DNA of 40,689 nucleotides from Pantanalinema sp. (GCA_036704125.1 DATNQI010000045.1:1-40689), one strand, 5' to 3'. Counted from the first letter of the stretch, positions 1 through 9,408 are shown. Notes: generated by a model not told the origin, from the letters alone. Made by a program: numbers and translations.

Positions 1-22
1 GCTCTCTTTGCGGGTGCAGGCG

Positions 23-775
23 CTACTGGGCGGTGTAACCGCCATCGACCAGGTGGTAGCTGCCGGTGACGAACGAGGCCGCATCGGAGGCCAGGAAGCT
101 GACCAGCGCCGCCACTTCCTCCGGCCGGCCCCAGCGCTGCACCGCATGCTTCGAGGCGATGTAGTTGTGCGCTTCCTCCGGCATCTTGGCGAGCGGGGTC
201 TCGATGAAGCCGGGGCCCACCGCCATCACACGCACGTTCCGCGTGCCATACTCGAGCGCCGCGCTCTTCGTCAGACCGACGACGCCGTGCTTCGCGGCCA
301 CGTATCCGGACGACTGAGCAAAGCCAACCGAGCCGAGCACCGAGGCCATGTTGATCACGGCCCCACCGCCCCGCGCCAGCATGGCGGGGATCTGGTAGCG
401 CATGCAATAGAAGACGCTGCTCAGGTTGATGGTGATCACGCGGTCCCAGGCCGCGACGTCGTACTCGCCCGTCTCATGAATCGCACCGCCGATCCCGGCG
501 TTGTTCACGGCGATGTCCAATCCGCTAAAGGTATCGGCGGCAAAGCGCACCATCGCCTCGACCGAAGCAGGATTGCCCACGTCGACCCTGACCGCGGCGG
601 CCTCTCCGCCGGCTGCCTTGAGGGCCGCCACGACCCGCTCGGCAGCCTCGAGATTGATGTCCGCCACCACGACCTTGGCGCCGTTGCGGGCGAAGTCATG
701 CGCGCACGCCTCACCGATGCCCGAACCGCCGCCCGTAACGAGAGCGACCTTCTTCGAAAAGTCATACGTAGTCAT
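23..775 (-). CDS. SDR family NAD(P)-dependent oxidoreductase
   Basis: Classical short-chain dehydrogenase/reductase of 250 residues, expected to be a soluble NAD(P)-dependent alcohol or carbonyl oxidoreductase; the substrate cannot be read from the sequence. The Rossmann TGGGSGIG motif lies near residues 14-21, the NNAG motif follows the central strand, and the catalytic Ser (in INMAS) precedes YVAAK, the Tyr-x3-Lys pair. The PGFIETP and C-terminal VTGSYHLVDGGYT segments are typical of the family. I chose the ATG at 775 because AAGGAG sits seven bases upstream; an ATG 18 bases further upstream would place that site inside the gene. It lies 39 bases downstream of a TetR-type regulator on the same strand and is probably co-transcribed with it, which suggests inducible detoxification or catabolism (inference). 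Confidence 0.93.
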   Translation of the reverse strand: MTTYDFSKKVALVTGGGSGIGEACAHDFARNGAKVVVADINLEAAERVVAALKAAGGEAAAVRVDVGNPASVEAMVRFAADTFSGLDIAVNNAGIGGAIHETGEYDVAAWDRVITINLSSVFYCMRYQIPAMLARGGGAVINMASVLGSVGFAQSSGYVAAKHGVVGLTKSAALEYGTRNVRVMAVGPGFIETPLAKMPEEAHNYIASKHAVQRWGRPEEVAALVSFLASDAASFVTGSYHLVDGGYTAQ

Positions 776-814
776 TTCATAACTCCTTCGCATTTTTGGG
801 GGGAAACAAAGGCT

Positions 815-1432
815 TCAACGCGGTACGATGCCGTTCATAAACGTCTCGACCGTGTCGCCGACAAACGCGTCATGCGCGTCGTGCTGCTGGACCGGCGCGA
901 TGCCGAGCAATGCTTGCATCAACAGGTTGTGAACCAGGGAGTCGATGAACAGGCTAGCCAGACGCCGGGGCTCCCCTACGTCACCCCGCAGGTCACCAGC
1001 CGCTTGGCGCTCCGCAAGGTACTTCGCCAAGATCCGGGCCGCCGCGTCTGGGGCCGCCTCATAATAGGCGCGCGCTGCCCGCGGGTGGCGCGGAGCCTCA
1101 GAGATGGCGAGACGGTAAGCCTCGACGGCAACGGGCTCGGAGAGAACGTTCACCACCGTGACGCCCATCCTGGTCAGCGCATCTCGCAGCGGCAGCTGTT
1201 GCAGCTCGAGCGCTCGTAGAGAAACGAGTGCCTCGTCACAGATCCGTAGGATCACCGCCTCGAAAAGGCCATCCTTGCTGCCGAAGTAGTTGTAGACAGT
1301 GGTCTTCGATCCGCCCGTGACCTTGAGCACGTCATCCAAGCTAACGCCATTGAAGCCACGCTCCAAGAACAGGCTCGAGGCAGCCGCCAGGATGGCGTCG
1401 CGCTTTTGTTTGGTTTTGCTTGTCATTTCCAA
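815..1432 (-). CDS. TetR/AcrR family transcriptional regulator
   Basis: TetR-family repressor of about 205 residues. The N-terminal helix-turn-helix is clear: RDAILAAASSLFLERGFNG, then a recognition helix region ending in TTVYNYFGSKDGLFEAV, the family signature. The remainder is the variable helical ligand-binding and dimer domain, so the inducer is unknown. The first codon is uncertain: TTG at 1432 has GAGG seven bases upstream, while ATG at 1426 has a poorer site. The SDR gene follows after 39 bases, so the two likely form one unit. A perfect palindrome at 1493-1506, about 60 bases upstream, is the likely operator for self-repression (inference). Confidence 0.9.
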   Translation of the reverse strand: MEMTSKTKQKRDAILAAASSLFLERGFNGVSLDDVLKVTGGSKTTVYNYFGSKDGLFEAVILRICDEALVSLRALELQQLPLRDALTRMGVTVVNVLSEPVAVEAYRLAISEAPRHPRAARAYYEAAPDAAARILAKYLAERQAAGDLRGDVGEPRRLASLFIDSLVHNLLMQALLGIAPVQQHDAHDAFVGDTVETFMNGIVPR

Positions 1433-1492
1433 GATGTGGCCTCATGCCTTTTTCAATTGGATCAAGGGAGCTGGAAAGCCAACGTCGATACT

Positions 1493-1506
1493 GTACCGTA
1501 CGGTAC
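1493..1506. promoter_or_regulatory. Perfect palindrome, probable TetR operator
   Basis: GTACCGTACGGTAC is a perfect 14-base palindrome, the size and form of a TetR-family site. A candidate minus-strand -10 box (TAAAAT, plus-strand positions 1523-1528) would put the start of transcription just upstream of it, so a bound repressor would block the TetR-SDR unit. No clear -35 box is seen. The assignment is by position and symmetry only. Confidence 0.6.
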
Positions 1507-1623
1507 TAACCGCGACGGCAGTATTTTACCCGCATCCATGCCTGCTAAACGTCCAGAACCGAGGCATGGGGCAAAAGTAGGTCATCAAGTGTTGTTGAGG
1601 GCGTAGTACCGAGGTTAAACGAT

Positions 1624-1646
1624 GAGGTGGGGGGATCCCCCACCTC
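1624..1646. repeat. Ten-base inverted repeat hairpin
   Basis: Two 10-base arms (GAGGTGGGGG and CCCCCACCTC) flank three bases. Neither strand has a convincing T tract after it, so termination is uncertain. It lies between the TetR operator region and a possible transposase-helper remnant. Confidence 0.5.
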
Positions 1647-1664
1647 TCGGCGTTTGGCTTACTT

Positions 1665-1808
1665 TTACCGACGAGCGCGTCTCGCGGCCTGAGCCTCCTC
1701 AGCCTTCTTGTGCCTGTAGGATCGCCCCTTCAGCTGGATCGCCTCGGCCCGGCTCGGCCGGGGAGTGGCACCGTCACAATTGCATGCTTGTATGATTGGA
1801 AGTACCAT
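1665..1808 (-). pseudogene. Possible remnant of IS21-type IstB C terminus
   Basis: A minus-strand reading frame of 47 codons ends in AIQLKGRSYRHKKAEEAQ followed by an Arg/Ala-rich tail. This resembles the last strand and tail of IstB ATPases of IS21-family elements, where a segment like ELKGESYR precedes a basic C terminus. Upstream in frame the sequence stops looking like IstB, no ATPase motifs remain, no ribosome binding site precedes the ATG, and no terminal inverted repeats were found. It could equally be a chance frame. The 480-base region from 1433 to 1912 otherwise holds only the palindrome and hairpin listed. Confidence 0.28.
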
Positions 1809-1912
1809 GTGACTCGTAGACGGTCATGGCATCATTCGTTGGCTCTCGGGCCGTCTCGAGGTGCAGGGAGCGTGCCCTGCGACGATCTTCCGAATCATAC
1901 AGGGAGGCATTG

Positions 1913-2947
1913 ATGGTGACAAAAACGAAGCGCAAGCAATCGGACCCGACCGGCGAGGCCATCTTACGTTCCCCGGCGGCTTCGCCTTCCGCGCATGCGC
2001 TCGAGCGAAACCCGATCGTCGCGCTGGACCTCGAAGCCGTGCTCGGCCGGCAGGTCAACCTGAGCGCGACCGAACGCCGGATCGCCGCTCTGCCCGGCCG
2101 ACGGACCGTCAAGAAGGAATGGCAGGCCGCCTGGCTCCTGAAGGCCATCACCCTGATGGACCTCACCACGCTCGCGGGGGACGACACCCCCGGCAACGTC
2201 GAGCGGCTGTGCGCCAAGGCCATGCGTCCGGTCCGCCAGGACCTGCTCGAGGCCATGGGCGTGCCCCACATGGGCCTCACGGTCGGGGCGGTCTGCGTCT
2301 ATCACACCATGGTCCCCACTGCGGTGGCGGCCCTGAAGGGCTCGGGGATCCCGGTGGCAGCGGTCTCGACGGGGTTCCCGGCAGGCCTCAGCCCCCTGAC
2401 TCAACGCATCGAAGAGGTCCGCGCCTCGGTCGAGGCCGGAGCGACCGAGATCGACATCGTCATCACCCGCGGCAATGTCCTGACCGGGAACTGGGAGGCC
2501 CTCTACGACGAGGTGAAGGCTTTCCGCAAGGCCTGCGGCGACGCCCACATGAAGGTGATCCTCGGAACCGGGGAGCTCGCGACCCTGACCAACGTGGCCC
2601 GCGCCAGCCAGGTCTCCATTCTTGCGGGCGCCGACTTCATCAAGACCTCGACGGGCAAGGAGCCGGTCAACGCCACCCTGCCAGTGGGCCTGGTCATGGC
2701 CCGGATCATCCGGGACCACTACGAGCAGACGGGCTATGCCGTGGGCCTCAAGCCCGCCGGCGGGATCCGCACCGCCAAGTCCGCCCTGGACTGGATGGTC
2801 ATGGTCAAGGAGGAGCTGGGAACGCCGTGGCTGCGCCCGGAACTCTTCCGCTTCGGGGCGAGCGCCCTGCTGACCGACATCGAGCGGCAGCTGGAGCACT
2901 ACGTGACGGGTCGCTACGCGGCGGCTTACCGCCAGCCGATGCCTTAG
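1913..2947 (+). CDS. deoC: Deoxyribose-phosphate aldolase
   Basis: Cytosolic class I aldolase that cleaves 2-deoxyribose 5-phosphate to glyceraldehyde 3-phosphate and acetaldehyde in deoxynucleoside catabolism. Length is 344 residues, matching the longer DERA type also found in eukaryotes rather than the roughly 250-residue E. coli form. Catalytic residues are visible: Asp181 in EIDIVITRG, the Schiff-base Lys244 in DFIKTSTGK, and Lys280 in GLKPAGGIR. The C-terminal stretch LFRFGASALLTDIERQL is characteristic of the long type. The ATG at 1913 has GGGAGG five bases upstream, so the 29-codon upstream extension was dropped. A two-domain aldehyde dehydrogenase follows after 11 bases and could oxidise the acetaldehyde formed (inference from gene order). 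Confidence 0.95.
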   Translation: MVTKTKRKQSDPTGEAILRSPAASPSAHALERNPIVALDLEAVLGRQVNLSATERRIAALPGRRTVKKEWQAAWLLKAITLMDLTTLAGDDTPGNVERLCAKAMRPVRQDLLEAMGVPHMGLTVGAVCVYHTMVPTAVAALKGSGIPVAAVSTGFPAGLSPLTQRIEEVRASVEAGATEIDIVITRGNVLTGNWEALYDEVKAFRKACGDAHMKVILGTGELATLTNVARASQVSILAGADFIKTSTGKEPVNATLPVGLVMARIIRDHYEQTGYAVGLKPAGGIRTAKSALDWMVMVKEELGTPWLRPELFRFGASALLTDIERQLEHYVTGRYAAAYRQPMP

Positions 2948-2958
2948 GAGTCGAGACG

Positions 2959-5331
2959 ATGATCGAAGCAATTTTCAAGTCCCTGGAGTACGGGCCCGCC
3001 CCGGAGAGTGAAGCGAAAGCCATGGAGTGGATCAAGCAGCACGAAGGACGTTTCAAGCACTTCATTGACGGGCGCTGGACGGAGTCCCTGGACGGCAGGA
3101 CCTTCGAGGTCCTCAACCCGGCCACCCGCAAGCACCTGGCGCACGCGGCCCAGGCGGGAGCCGCCGAGGTGGATGCCGCCGTTGCCGCCGCCCAGGACGC
3201 CTTCCCCGAGTGGTCGGCGCTGTCGGGCCACGCCCGTGCGCGCCACCTGTACGCCCTGGCCCGCGCGGTCCAGAAGCATTCTCGCCTGCTCGCCGTCCTG
3301 GAGACCCTCGACAACGGCAAGCCCATCCGCGAGACCCGGGACGTCGACGTGCCTCTGGTTGCGCGCCACTTCTACCACCATGCCGGCTGGGCCCAGCTGC
3401 TGGATCGCGAGTTCCCGGGCTATGACCCGGTCGGGGTCGTGGGGCAGATCATCCCCTGGAACTTCCCGCTGCTGATGCTCGCCTGGAAGATCGCCCCGGC
3501 CCTGGCCGCCGGCAACACGGTCGTGCTCAAGCCCGCCGAGTTCACCCCCCTCACCGCGCTGGCCTTCGCGGAGCTCGCTCACGAAGCCGGCCTGCCCCCG
3601 GGCGTCCTCAACGTGCTGACCGGCGACGGCGAGGCCGGCAAGCTGATGGTGGACCATGCGGGAATCGACAAGATCGCCTTCACCGGCTCGACCGAGGTGG
3701 GCCGGGCGATCCGGGTGGCGACCGCCGGGTCGGGCAAGAAGTTGAGCCTGGAGCTCGGCGGAAAGAGCCCCTTTGTCGTCTTCGAGGACGCGGACCTCGA
3801 TGCTGCCGTGGAGGGCGTGGTCGACGCCATCTGGTTCAATCAGGGCCAGGTGTGCTGTGCCGGGTCGCGCCTTCTCCTGCAAGAGGGCATCGCCGAGCGC
3901 ATGATCGCCAAGCTCAAGGCCCGGCTGGAGCGCCTGCGCATGGGCTCTCCGCTCGACAAGGTCGTCGACATGGGGGCGATCATCGATACGATGCAGCTCG
4001 ATCGCATCCGCGGCAAGGTCGCCCAGGGGATCGCCGAAGGGGCTTACCTGTTCCAGCCCTCCTGGGCCTGCCCGAGCGGGGGGAACTTCTATCCCCCGAC
4101 CCTCTTCACCGGCGTGACCCCCGCCATGAGCCTGGCACAGGAAGAGATCTTCGGCCCGGTGGTCGTCGCGATGACCTTCCGGACTCCCGAGGAGGCGGTC
4201 CAGCTGGCGAACAACACGGCCTACGGGCTCGGAGCGAGTGTCTGGTCCGAGAACATCAACCTCGCCCTCGAGGTGGCCCCACGGATCAAGGCCGGCGTGG
4301 TCTGGGTCAACGGGCACAACATGTTCGATGCGGCGGCCGGCTTCGGCGGCTACCGGGAATCGGGCTTCGGTCGCGAAGGCGGCCGCGAAGGCATGTCGGA
4401 GTACCTGAAGCCCGGCTGGACCGGCACCGAGCCCGTCGTCCCCAAAGCGGAAGCCGGAGAGGCGAAGCCTTTCGCCGGAGCCGCTCCTGCCATCGATCGA
4501 ACCCCGAAGCTGTACATCGGGGGCAAACAGGTGCGGCCGGATTCGGGCTACAGCCTGCGCGTCCTCGGAGCCCGCAAGGAGCTGCTCGGGGAAGTCGGCG
4601 AAGGCACCCGCAAGGACATCCGCAACGCGGTCGAAGCCGCGCACGCCGCGTCGAGCTGGTCTCGCACGAGCGGCCACCAGCGCGCCCAGATCCTGTACTA
4701 CCTGGCCGAGAACCTCTCGGTCCGCGCCGAGGAGTTCGTCGCGCGGCTTCACGCCATGACCGGCGAGGGCATGGCCTGGGCGCGCCAGGAGGTCGAGGCC
4801 TCCCTCTCGCGCCTCTTCACCTACGCGGCCTGGGCCGACAAGTACGACGGGGCGGTCCACGGCGTGCCGATCCGGGGCGCGGTGCTCGCCATGAACGAGC
4901 CCATCGGGGTGATGGGCCTCGCCTGTCCGGAGCGCTTCCCGCTGCTGGGCTTCGTGTCCCTGGTCGCTCCGGCCATCGCCATGGGCAACCGGGTGGTGGT
5001 GGTGCCCTCCAGCGCACACCCGCTTTCGGCCACCGACTTCTACACCGTGCTCGAGACCTCGGACGTGCCGGGCGGGGTGGTCAACATCGTCACCGGCGAC
5101 AAGGAGGCCCTCTCGACCGTGCTGGCGGAGCACGACGACGTCGACGCGGTCTGGTACTTCGGCACCCAGGCCGGGGCTGCCAAGGTGGAGCGGGCGTCGG
5201 CCTGCAACATGAAGCGCACCTGGACCGGCTGGACCCCGCGTGACTGGCTGGATGCTCAGCAGGGCGAGGGGCGCGAGTTCCTGCGCCAGGCGACCCAGGT
5301 CAAGAACATCTGGATCCCCTACGGAGTCTAG
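2959..5331 (+). CDS. ALDH16-type two-domain aldehyde dehydrogenase
   Basis: NAD(P)-dependent aldehyde dehydrogenase of 790 residues with two ALDH-like modules. Module one (about residues 30-490) is complete: IIPWNFP with Asn168, LELGGKSP with the general base Glu265, and FNQGQVCCAGSR with the catalytic Cys at 299. Module two (about 510-790) begins LYIGGKQVRPDSGY, keeps the Rossmann-like PERFPLLGF region, but has no catalytic Cys or Glu motif and is truncated. This is the layout of the ALDH16 family, whose bacterial members keep the active Cys. The N-terminal YGPAPES segment recurs in deoC-linked members (from memory). AGGAG lies eight bases before ATG 2959. It forms an operon with deoC, suggesting acetaldehyde as substrate (inference). 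Confidence 0.92.
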   Translation: MIEAIFKSLEYGPAPESEAKAMEWIKQHEGRFKHFIDGRWTESLDGRTFEVLNPATRKHLAHAAQAGAAEVDAAVAAAQDAFPEWSALSGHARARHLYALARAVQKHSRLLAVLETLDNGKPIRETRDVDVPLVARHFYHHAGWAQLLDREFPGYDPVGVVGQIIPWNFPLLMLAWKIAPALAAGNTVVLKPAEFTPLTALAFAELAHEAGLPPGVLNVLTGDGEAGKLMVDHAGIDKIAFTGSTEVGRAIRVATAGSGKKLSLELGGKSPFVVFEDADLDAAVEGVVDAIWFNQGQVCCAGSRLLLQEGIAERMIAKLKARLERLRMGSPLDKVVDMGAIIDTMQLDRIRGKVAQGIAEGAYLFQPSWACPSGGNFYPPTLFTGVTPAMSLAQEEIFGPVVVAMTFRTPEEAVQLANNTAYGLGASVWSENINLALEVAPRIKAGVVWVNGHNMFDAAAGFGGYRESGFGREGGREGMSEYLKPGWTGTEPVVPKAEAGEAKPFAGAAPAIDRTPKLYIGGKQVRPDSGYSLRVLGARKELLGEVGEGTRKDIRNAVEAAHAASSWSRTSGHQRAQILYYLAENLSVRAEEFVARLHAMTGEGMAWARQEVEASLSRLFTYAAWADKYDGAVHGVPIRGAVLAMNEPIGVMGLACPERFPLLGFVSLVAPAIAMGNRVVVVPSSAHPLSATDFYTVLETSDVPGGVVNIVTGDKEALSTVLAEHDDVDAVWYFGTQAGAAKVERASACNMKRTWTGWTPRDWLDAQQGEGREFLRQATQVKNIWIPYGV

Positions 5332-5344
5332 GGTTCAGGAGCAG

Positions 5345-5378
5345 GAAATGGGCCGCGACAGCGGCCCATTTCTGTTGC
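5345..5378. terminator. Intrinsic terminator, probably bidirectional
   Basis: A perfect 12-base stem (GAAATGGGCCGC with its complement) and GACA loop lie right after the aldehyde dehydrogenase stop. The stem's own A and T ends give short T-rich tails on each strand. It sits between convergent genes and can serve both. Confidence 0.8.
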
Positions 5379-5645
5379 TTAGATCGCGAAGGCATTGGCG
5401 AGCTGCGCGTAGATGCGCCGTTGCTCCTCGAGGGAGGCGGCCATGACCATGGCCTCGAGCGTTTGGAAGTGCCCTGCGGCGTTCCCCTCCAGGCAGGGCT
5501 CGCAGACGTCCACGGGGGCGTGGCGCGACGCAGGGCGCAGTGCGACGGGTCGTGCCGGGACCTGCGGGTGGGATGCCCCGGCCCGAAAGCCGCAGGCCTC
5601 ACAGCATCTGACGTCCGATCGATCACGTTCAAGGCGGGAGGGCAT
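5379..5645 (-). CDS. Small hypothetical protein with two Cys pairs
   Basis: Predicted 88-residue soluble protein that I do not recognise. It has two Cys clusters, CCEACG near the N terminus and CEPC around residue 49, spaced as in a four-Cys zinc ribbon, followed by a helical C-terminal half (LEAMVMAASLEEQRRIYAQLANAF). No membrane segment or signal peptide is seen. ATG 5645 was chosen because AAAGGAG lies eight bases upstream; the longer reading frame upstream has no such site and unlikely composition. It converges on the deoC-ALDH operon through a shared terminator. A DNA-, RNA- or protein-binding role is possible but unsupported. Confidence 0.6.
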   Translation of the reverse strand: MPSRLERDRSDVRCCEACGFRAGASHPQVPARPVALRPASRHAPVDVCEPCLEGNAAGHFQTLEAMVMAASLEEQRRIYAQLANAFAI

Positions 5646-5797
5646 GGGAGAAGCTCCTTTCATGGATCGGGGCGCATGCAGTCGGTCTGGGCCTCGGAGG
5701 CTCGGCCGTACCTTCATGATGTGCATGATTCTCATGATTGGCAACTGTTTGTTTCTTTATTGAGTCATTGCCTGCTGCTCCTGACAGGGCATTGCCT

Positions 5798-5871
5798 GCG
5801 GCCATGGCTCAGCGGGACAGTGTGTCAGGCTACGAACCACAAGCTCGGGAGTTCAAATCTCTATGCGGGGC
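5798..5871 (+). pseudogene. Degenerate tRNA-Arg(ACG) copy
   Basis: This stretch aligns base for base with the intact tRNA-Arg(ACG) at 11532, sharing the 5' acceptor strand, D arm, the anticodon loop CTACGAA and most of the T arm, with about nine substitutions. It then diverges at the 3' acceptor strand, which can no longer pair, and two anticodon-stem pairs are broken (TCAGG against CCACA). It lacks CCA. A 10-base direct repeat, CATTGCCTGC, occurs at 5766 and 5790 immediately upstream. It is a decayed duplicate or a tRNA fragment left by integration. Confidence 0.75.
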
Positions 5872-5885
5872 TTGCTGCACCTTCC

Positions 5886-6593
5886 TCATGGCTCGTTGGG
5901 GCCAATCAGGCGGGGGTGGGTATCGGTTTGCGCGCCCGTCGTCGCACGCGCTTCGAGGGTCTTTCTCCAGCTCGTAGCGAGTGCTGGGCAAGCCGCGAGC
6001 GCAGCCGCCGCTTCGAGGTCTTCGCGACGGTGGTGCATGATGGCGTTCGCTTCGGCGACCGTCCAGTGGGGATAAGGACGCTCGATACGAATGAGCACAT
6101 CCCCCACACGTACCAAGCCTTCCCGGAGCACGCGGAAATACCAGCCTGTGCGGCCGTTGGCCTGCACGCGCACGGAGAGGTCGGGGATGCGCCAGCGGCG
6201 GGACAGCTTCCAGCACGGCTGGCGCGGTTGCGAGACCTCAAGCAGGGCTTCGCCTGCCGCGTACACGTCTCCGATGCAGACCTCCGCCTCGGTCTGAGCA
6301 TCCAGCGTGAAGTTCTCACCGAAGGCCCCGAAAGGCAGGCGCCCCAGGTCGAGCTCGCTCTCCCAGACGGAATAGTGGAGTCCGCTGTAGGCGAGCACGG
6401 CCTTTTCTGGTCCGCCATGGACCCGACGGTCTGCCACCCCGTCACCATCGAGCCCCTCCGTTCCCAGGAACACAGGTCCCCGAACGGGCTCCTTGAAGAA
6501 GCCTGTGGTCCATTGGCGGTCCATCGGCTCTGCGGCGCCTTCGGTGCCGACAGAGCGAGGCATGCCGACCTGAAGCGATAGAATGCGAGTCAT
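5886..6593 (-). CDS. MOSC domain protein (YiiM-like)
   Basis: MOSC-domain protein of 235 residues, the length of the YiiM group; family members bind molybdenum cofactor or handle sulfur and reduce N-hydroxylated compounds. Visible features are [20 protein letters not shown] (about residues 50-69), FGENFTL near 91, EVCIGDVY, and the conserved Cys127 in [10 protein letters not shown], the expected cofactor-ligand position. A 3-alpha-type C-terminal helix region ([20 protein letters not shown]) follows. No signal peptide is present, so it is cytosolic. The ATG at 6593 has GAGG five bases upstream. It is divergent from glnS with 250 bases between, where I see no clear regulatory element. The substrate is unknown. 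Confidence 0.9.
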   Translation of the reverse strand: MTRILSLQVGMPRSVGTEGAAEPMDRQWTTGFFKEPVRGPVFLGTEGLDGDGVADRRVHGGPEKAVLAYSGLHYSVWESELDLGRLPFGAFGENFTLDAQTEAEVCIGDVYAAGEALLEVSQPRQPCWKLSRRWRIPDLSVRVQANGRTGWYFRVLREGLVRVGDVLIRIERPYPHWTVAEANAIMHHRREDLEAAAALAACPALATSWRKTLEARATTGAQTDTHPRLIGPNEP

Positions 6594-6843
6594 ACGTCCC
6601 TCGTCTTGCGAAGCGAGTGTCCAGAAACCCCGCGATGACCTTGCCCCAAAACCGGTCCGGGCCCAATCTCCAACTCTGCTGATTCAGCTGCTTGCCTTTT
6701 CCATCTTACTCCGAACCCCAGGAGCGCGAGCGTCTGAACCGAGTCCGCGCCCTGCCTGGCCTGAGCTGGGGCGGCGCGCGGGTGGATTTCGTGTTAAATT
6801 GAGGAGTTGCCTCTTCACGCTTTCACAAAGGGAACTCGAGACC

Positions 6844-8538
<1,695 letters not shown>

Positions 8539-8555
8539 GCCTTCGAGACGAGGAC

Positions 8556-8585
8556 GCCCCCGACCAAGCGGTCGGGGGCATTTTC
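8556..8585 (+). terminator. Intrinsic terminator after glnS
   Basis: GCCCCCGACC and its exact complement form a 10-base stem with an AAGC loop, followed by ATTTTC. It lies 18 bases after the glnS stop codon. The remaining bases to 8691 show nothing further. Confidence 0.85.
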
Positions 8586-8691
8586 GTGCCGGGGGATGGG
8601 CTTGGAACGATGAGATCCCCCCACCCCGACCCGCCCCACCGGGGGGCGGGAGAAGGGCCGGCGGCTGGAACGCTCGGCTTCGACCGTTTGC

Positions 8692-9081
8692 TTAGCGCCA
8701 GTGGCTCGGCGAGGCCGAGGGGCACCGGCGGCCCTGGCCGGGCGGGACGATGACCACCGCGGGCGTGCGCTGGAAGTGGGGCCGGAGCTTGCGGAACGCC
8801 CAGTAGCCGAGGGCCGCGACGAGGGCGAGCTTGATCAGGGCGCCGAGCAGGGCGAAGGCGAGCCCCAGCACCGCCAGGACGGCGAAGAAGGCGAAGCTGC
8901 CGACGGCGAGCCCCGCACCTACCGCGAGCAGGGGGTGGCGCCTGGTCCAGGCCGGGCGCCCCTGCCAGTGGCGGCGCAGGCGAACGCTGCTGCCGCCCAT
9001 GCGGCGGCCGTAGCGCGCGGCGGCGATCTCTCCGATGAAACGGGCGGCGGTGGCCAGGCGGATCAGTTTGCGGGTGTTCAT
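8692..9081 (-). CDS. Uncharacterised small membrane protein under riboswitch control
   Basis: Predicted 129-residue protein that I do not recognise. An N-terminal amphipathic, Arg-rich stretch of about 47 residues precedes one long or two closely spaced hydrophobic segments (roughly residues 48-90, including LAVGSFAFFAVLAVLG and ALLGALIKLALVAALGYWAF). A basic tail with a PAVVIVPPG segment follows. It has no metal-transport motif of the known yybP-ykoY-linked families (UPF0016, MntP, TerC, P-type ATPase). ATG 9081 has a strong GGAGGAG four bases upstream. It is transcribed from a leader carrying a manganese-type riboswitch (9169-9271), which points to a role in Mn homeostasis or in tolerance of Mn excess (inference). 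Confidence 0.75.
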   Translation of the reverse strand: MNTRKLIRLATAARFIGEIAAARYGRRMGGSSVRLRRHWQGRPAWTRRHPLLAVGAGLAVGSFAFFAVLAVLGLAFALLGALIKLALVAALGYWAFRKLRPHFQRTPAVVIVPPGQGRRCPSASPSHWR

Positions 9082-9085
9082 GTGA

Positions 9086-9112
9086 CTCCTCCGGTGAGAT
9101 GCGTTCTCGGAG
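9086..9112 (-). promoter_or_regulatory. Hairpin that can mask the ribosome binding site
   Basis: On the minus strand CTCCG (plus 9108-9112) can pair with CGGAG (plus 9089-9093), which is part of the CGGAGGAG ribosome binding site of the membrane protein gene. This is a plausible expression platform for the upstream riboswitch. A second small stem, ACAGGC with GCCTGT, lies just after the aptamer near 9150-9164 and may take part. Confidence 0.4.
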
Positions 9113-9168
9113 GCCCCAAACAAGAAGGGAGCAGGACCTCGCAAGAACAGGCGGTGCCTGTCCACTGC

Positions 9169-9271
9169 ATTCGGTCTTGCTCCCGAGCGGATCGCTCGCC
9201 GCGGGCGCCGGGCCCGAATGGACCGTACTGACGACGCCTGCGCTGCACGTGGCAGCAGCTACTCCCCAAAT
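9169..9271 (-). ncRNA. yybP-ykoY (manganese) riboswitch
   Basis: Read on the minus strand, the leader begins ATTTGGGGAGTAGC, holding the hallmark GGGGAGTAG, and ends GAGCAAGACCGAAT, holding the hallmark GCAAGACC. ATTTGG and CCGAAT pair to close the P1 helix (one G-T wobble). GCTGC and GCAGC form the next stem, and the CGTCGTCAGTACGG region and a GAGCG/CGCTC stem lie between. The 103-base span fits the family, whose known ligand is Mn2+. A consensus-like promoter lies directly upstream and the membrane protein gene downstream. Motif and helix recognition is mine; no covariance model was run. Confidence 0.85.
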
Positions 9272-9285
9272 TGATGAACGATTCC

Positions 9286-9313
9286 ATTATCGGCAAGCGA
9301 CGCGGCTTGTCAA
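9286..9313 (-). promoter_or_regulatory. Sigma-70-type promoter of the riboswitch leader
   Basis: On the minus strand TTGACA (plus 9308-9313) and GATAAT (plus 9286-9291) are separated by 16 bases. Transcription would start a few bases before the aptamer, giving a leader of about 195 bases ahead of the ATG at 9081. Confidence 0.75.
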
Positions 9314-9408
9314 GAGCCCCGGCGCCCATGCGATCGGGGCAAGATCGCGCCGGGAGGATCCGATATAAAACGTAATCAAGCTATGGTTAATGGCGAGTAA
9401 AGAGGTGG

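Noticed and set aside
1861-5331. Single 1156-codon frame joining deoC and the aldehyde dehydrogenase
   Set aside because: The upstream part is the wrong frame of deoC. deoC has its own stop at 2947 and the dehydrogenase has its own ribosome binding site and ATG at 2959.
8692-9165. Longer form of the small membrane protein beginning at 9165
   Set aside because: The extension covers the riboswitch expression platform and lacks a ribosome binding site; ATG 9081 has GGAGGAG upstream.
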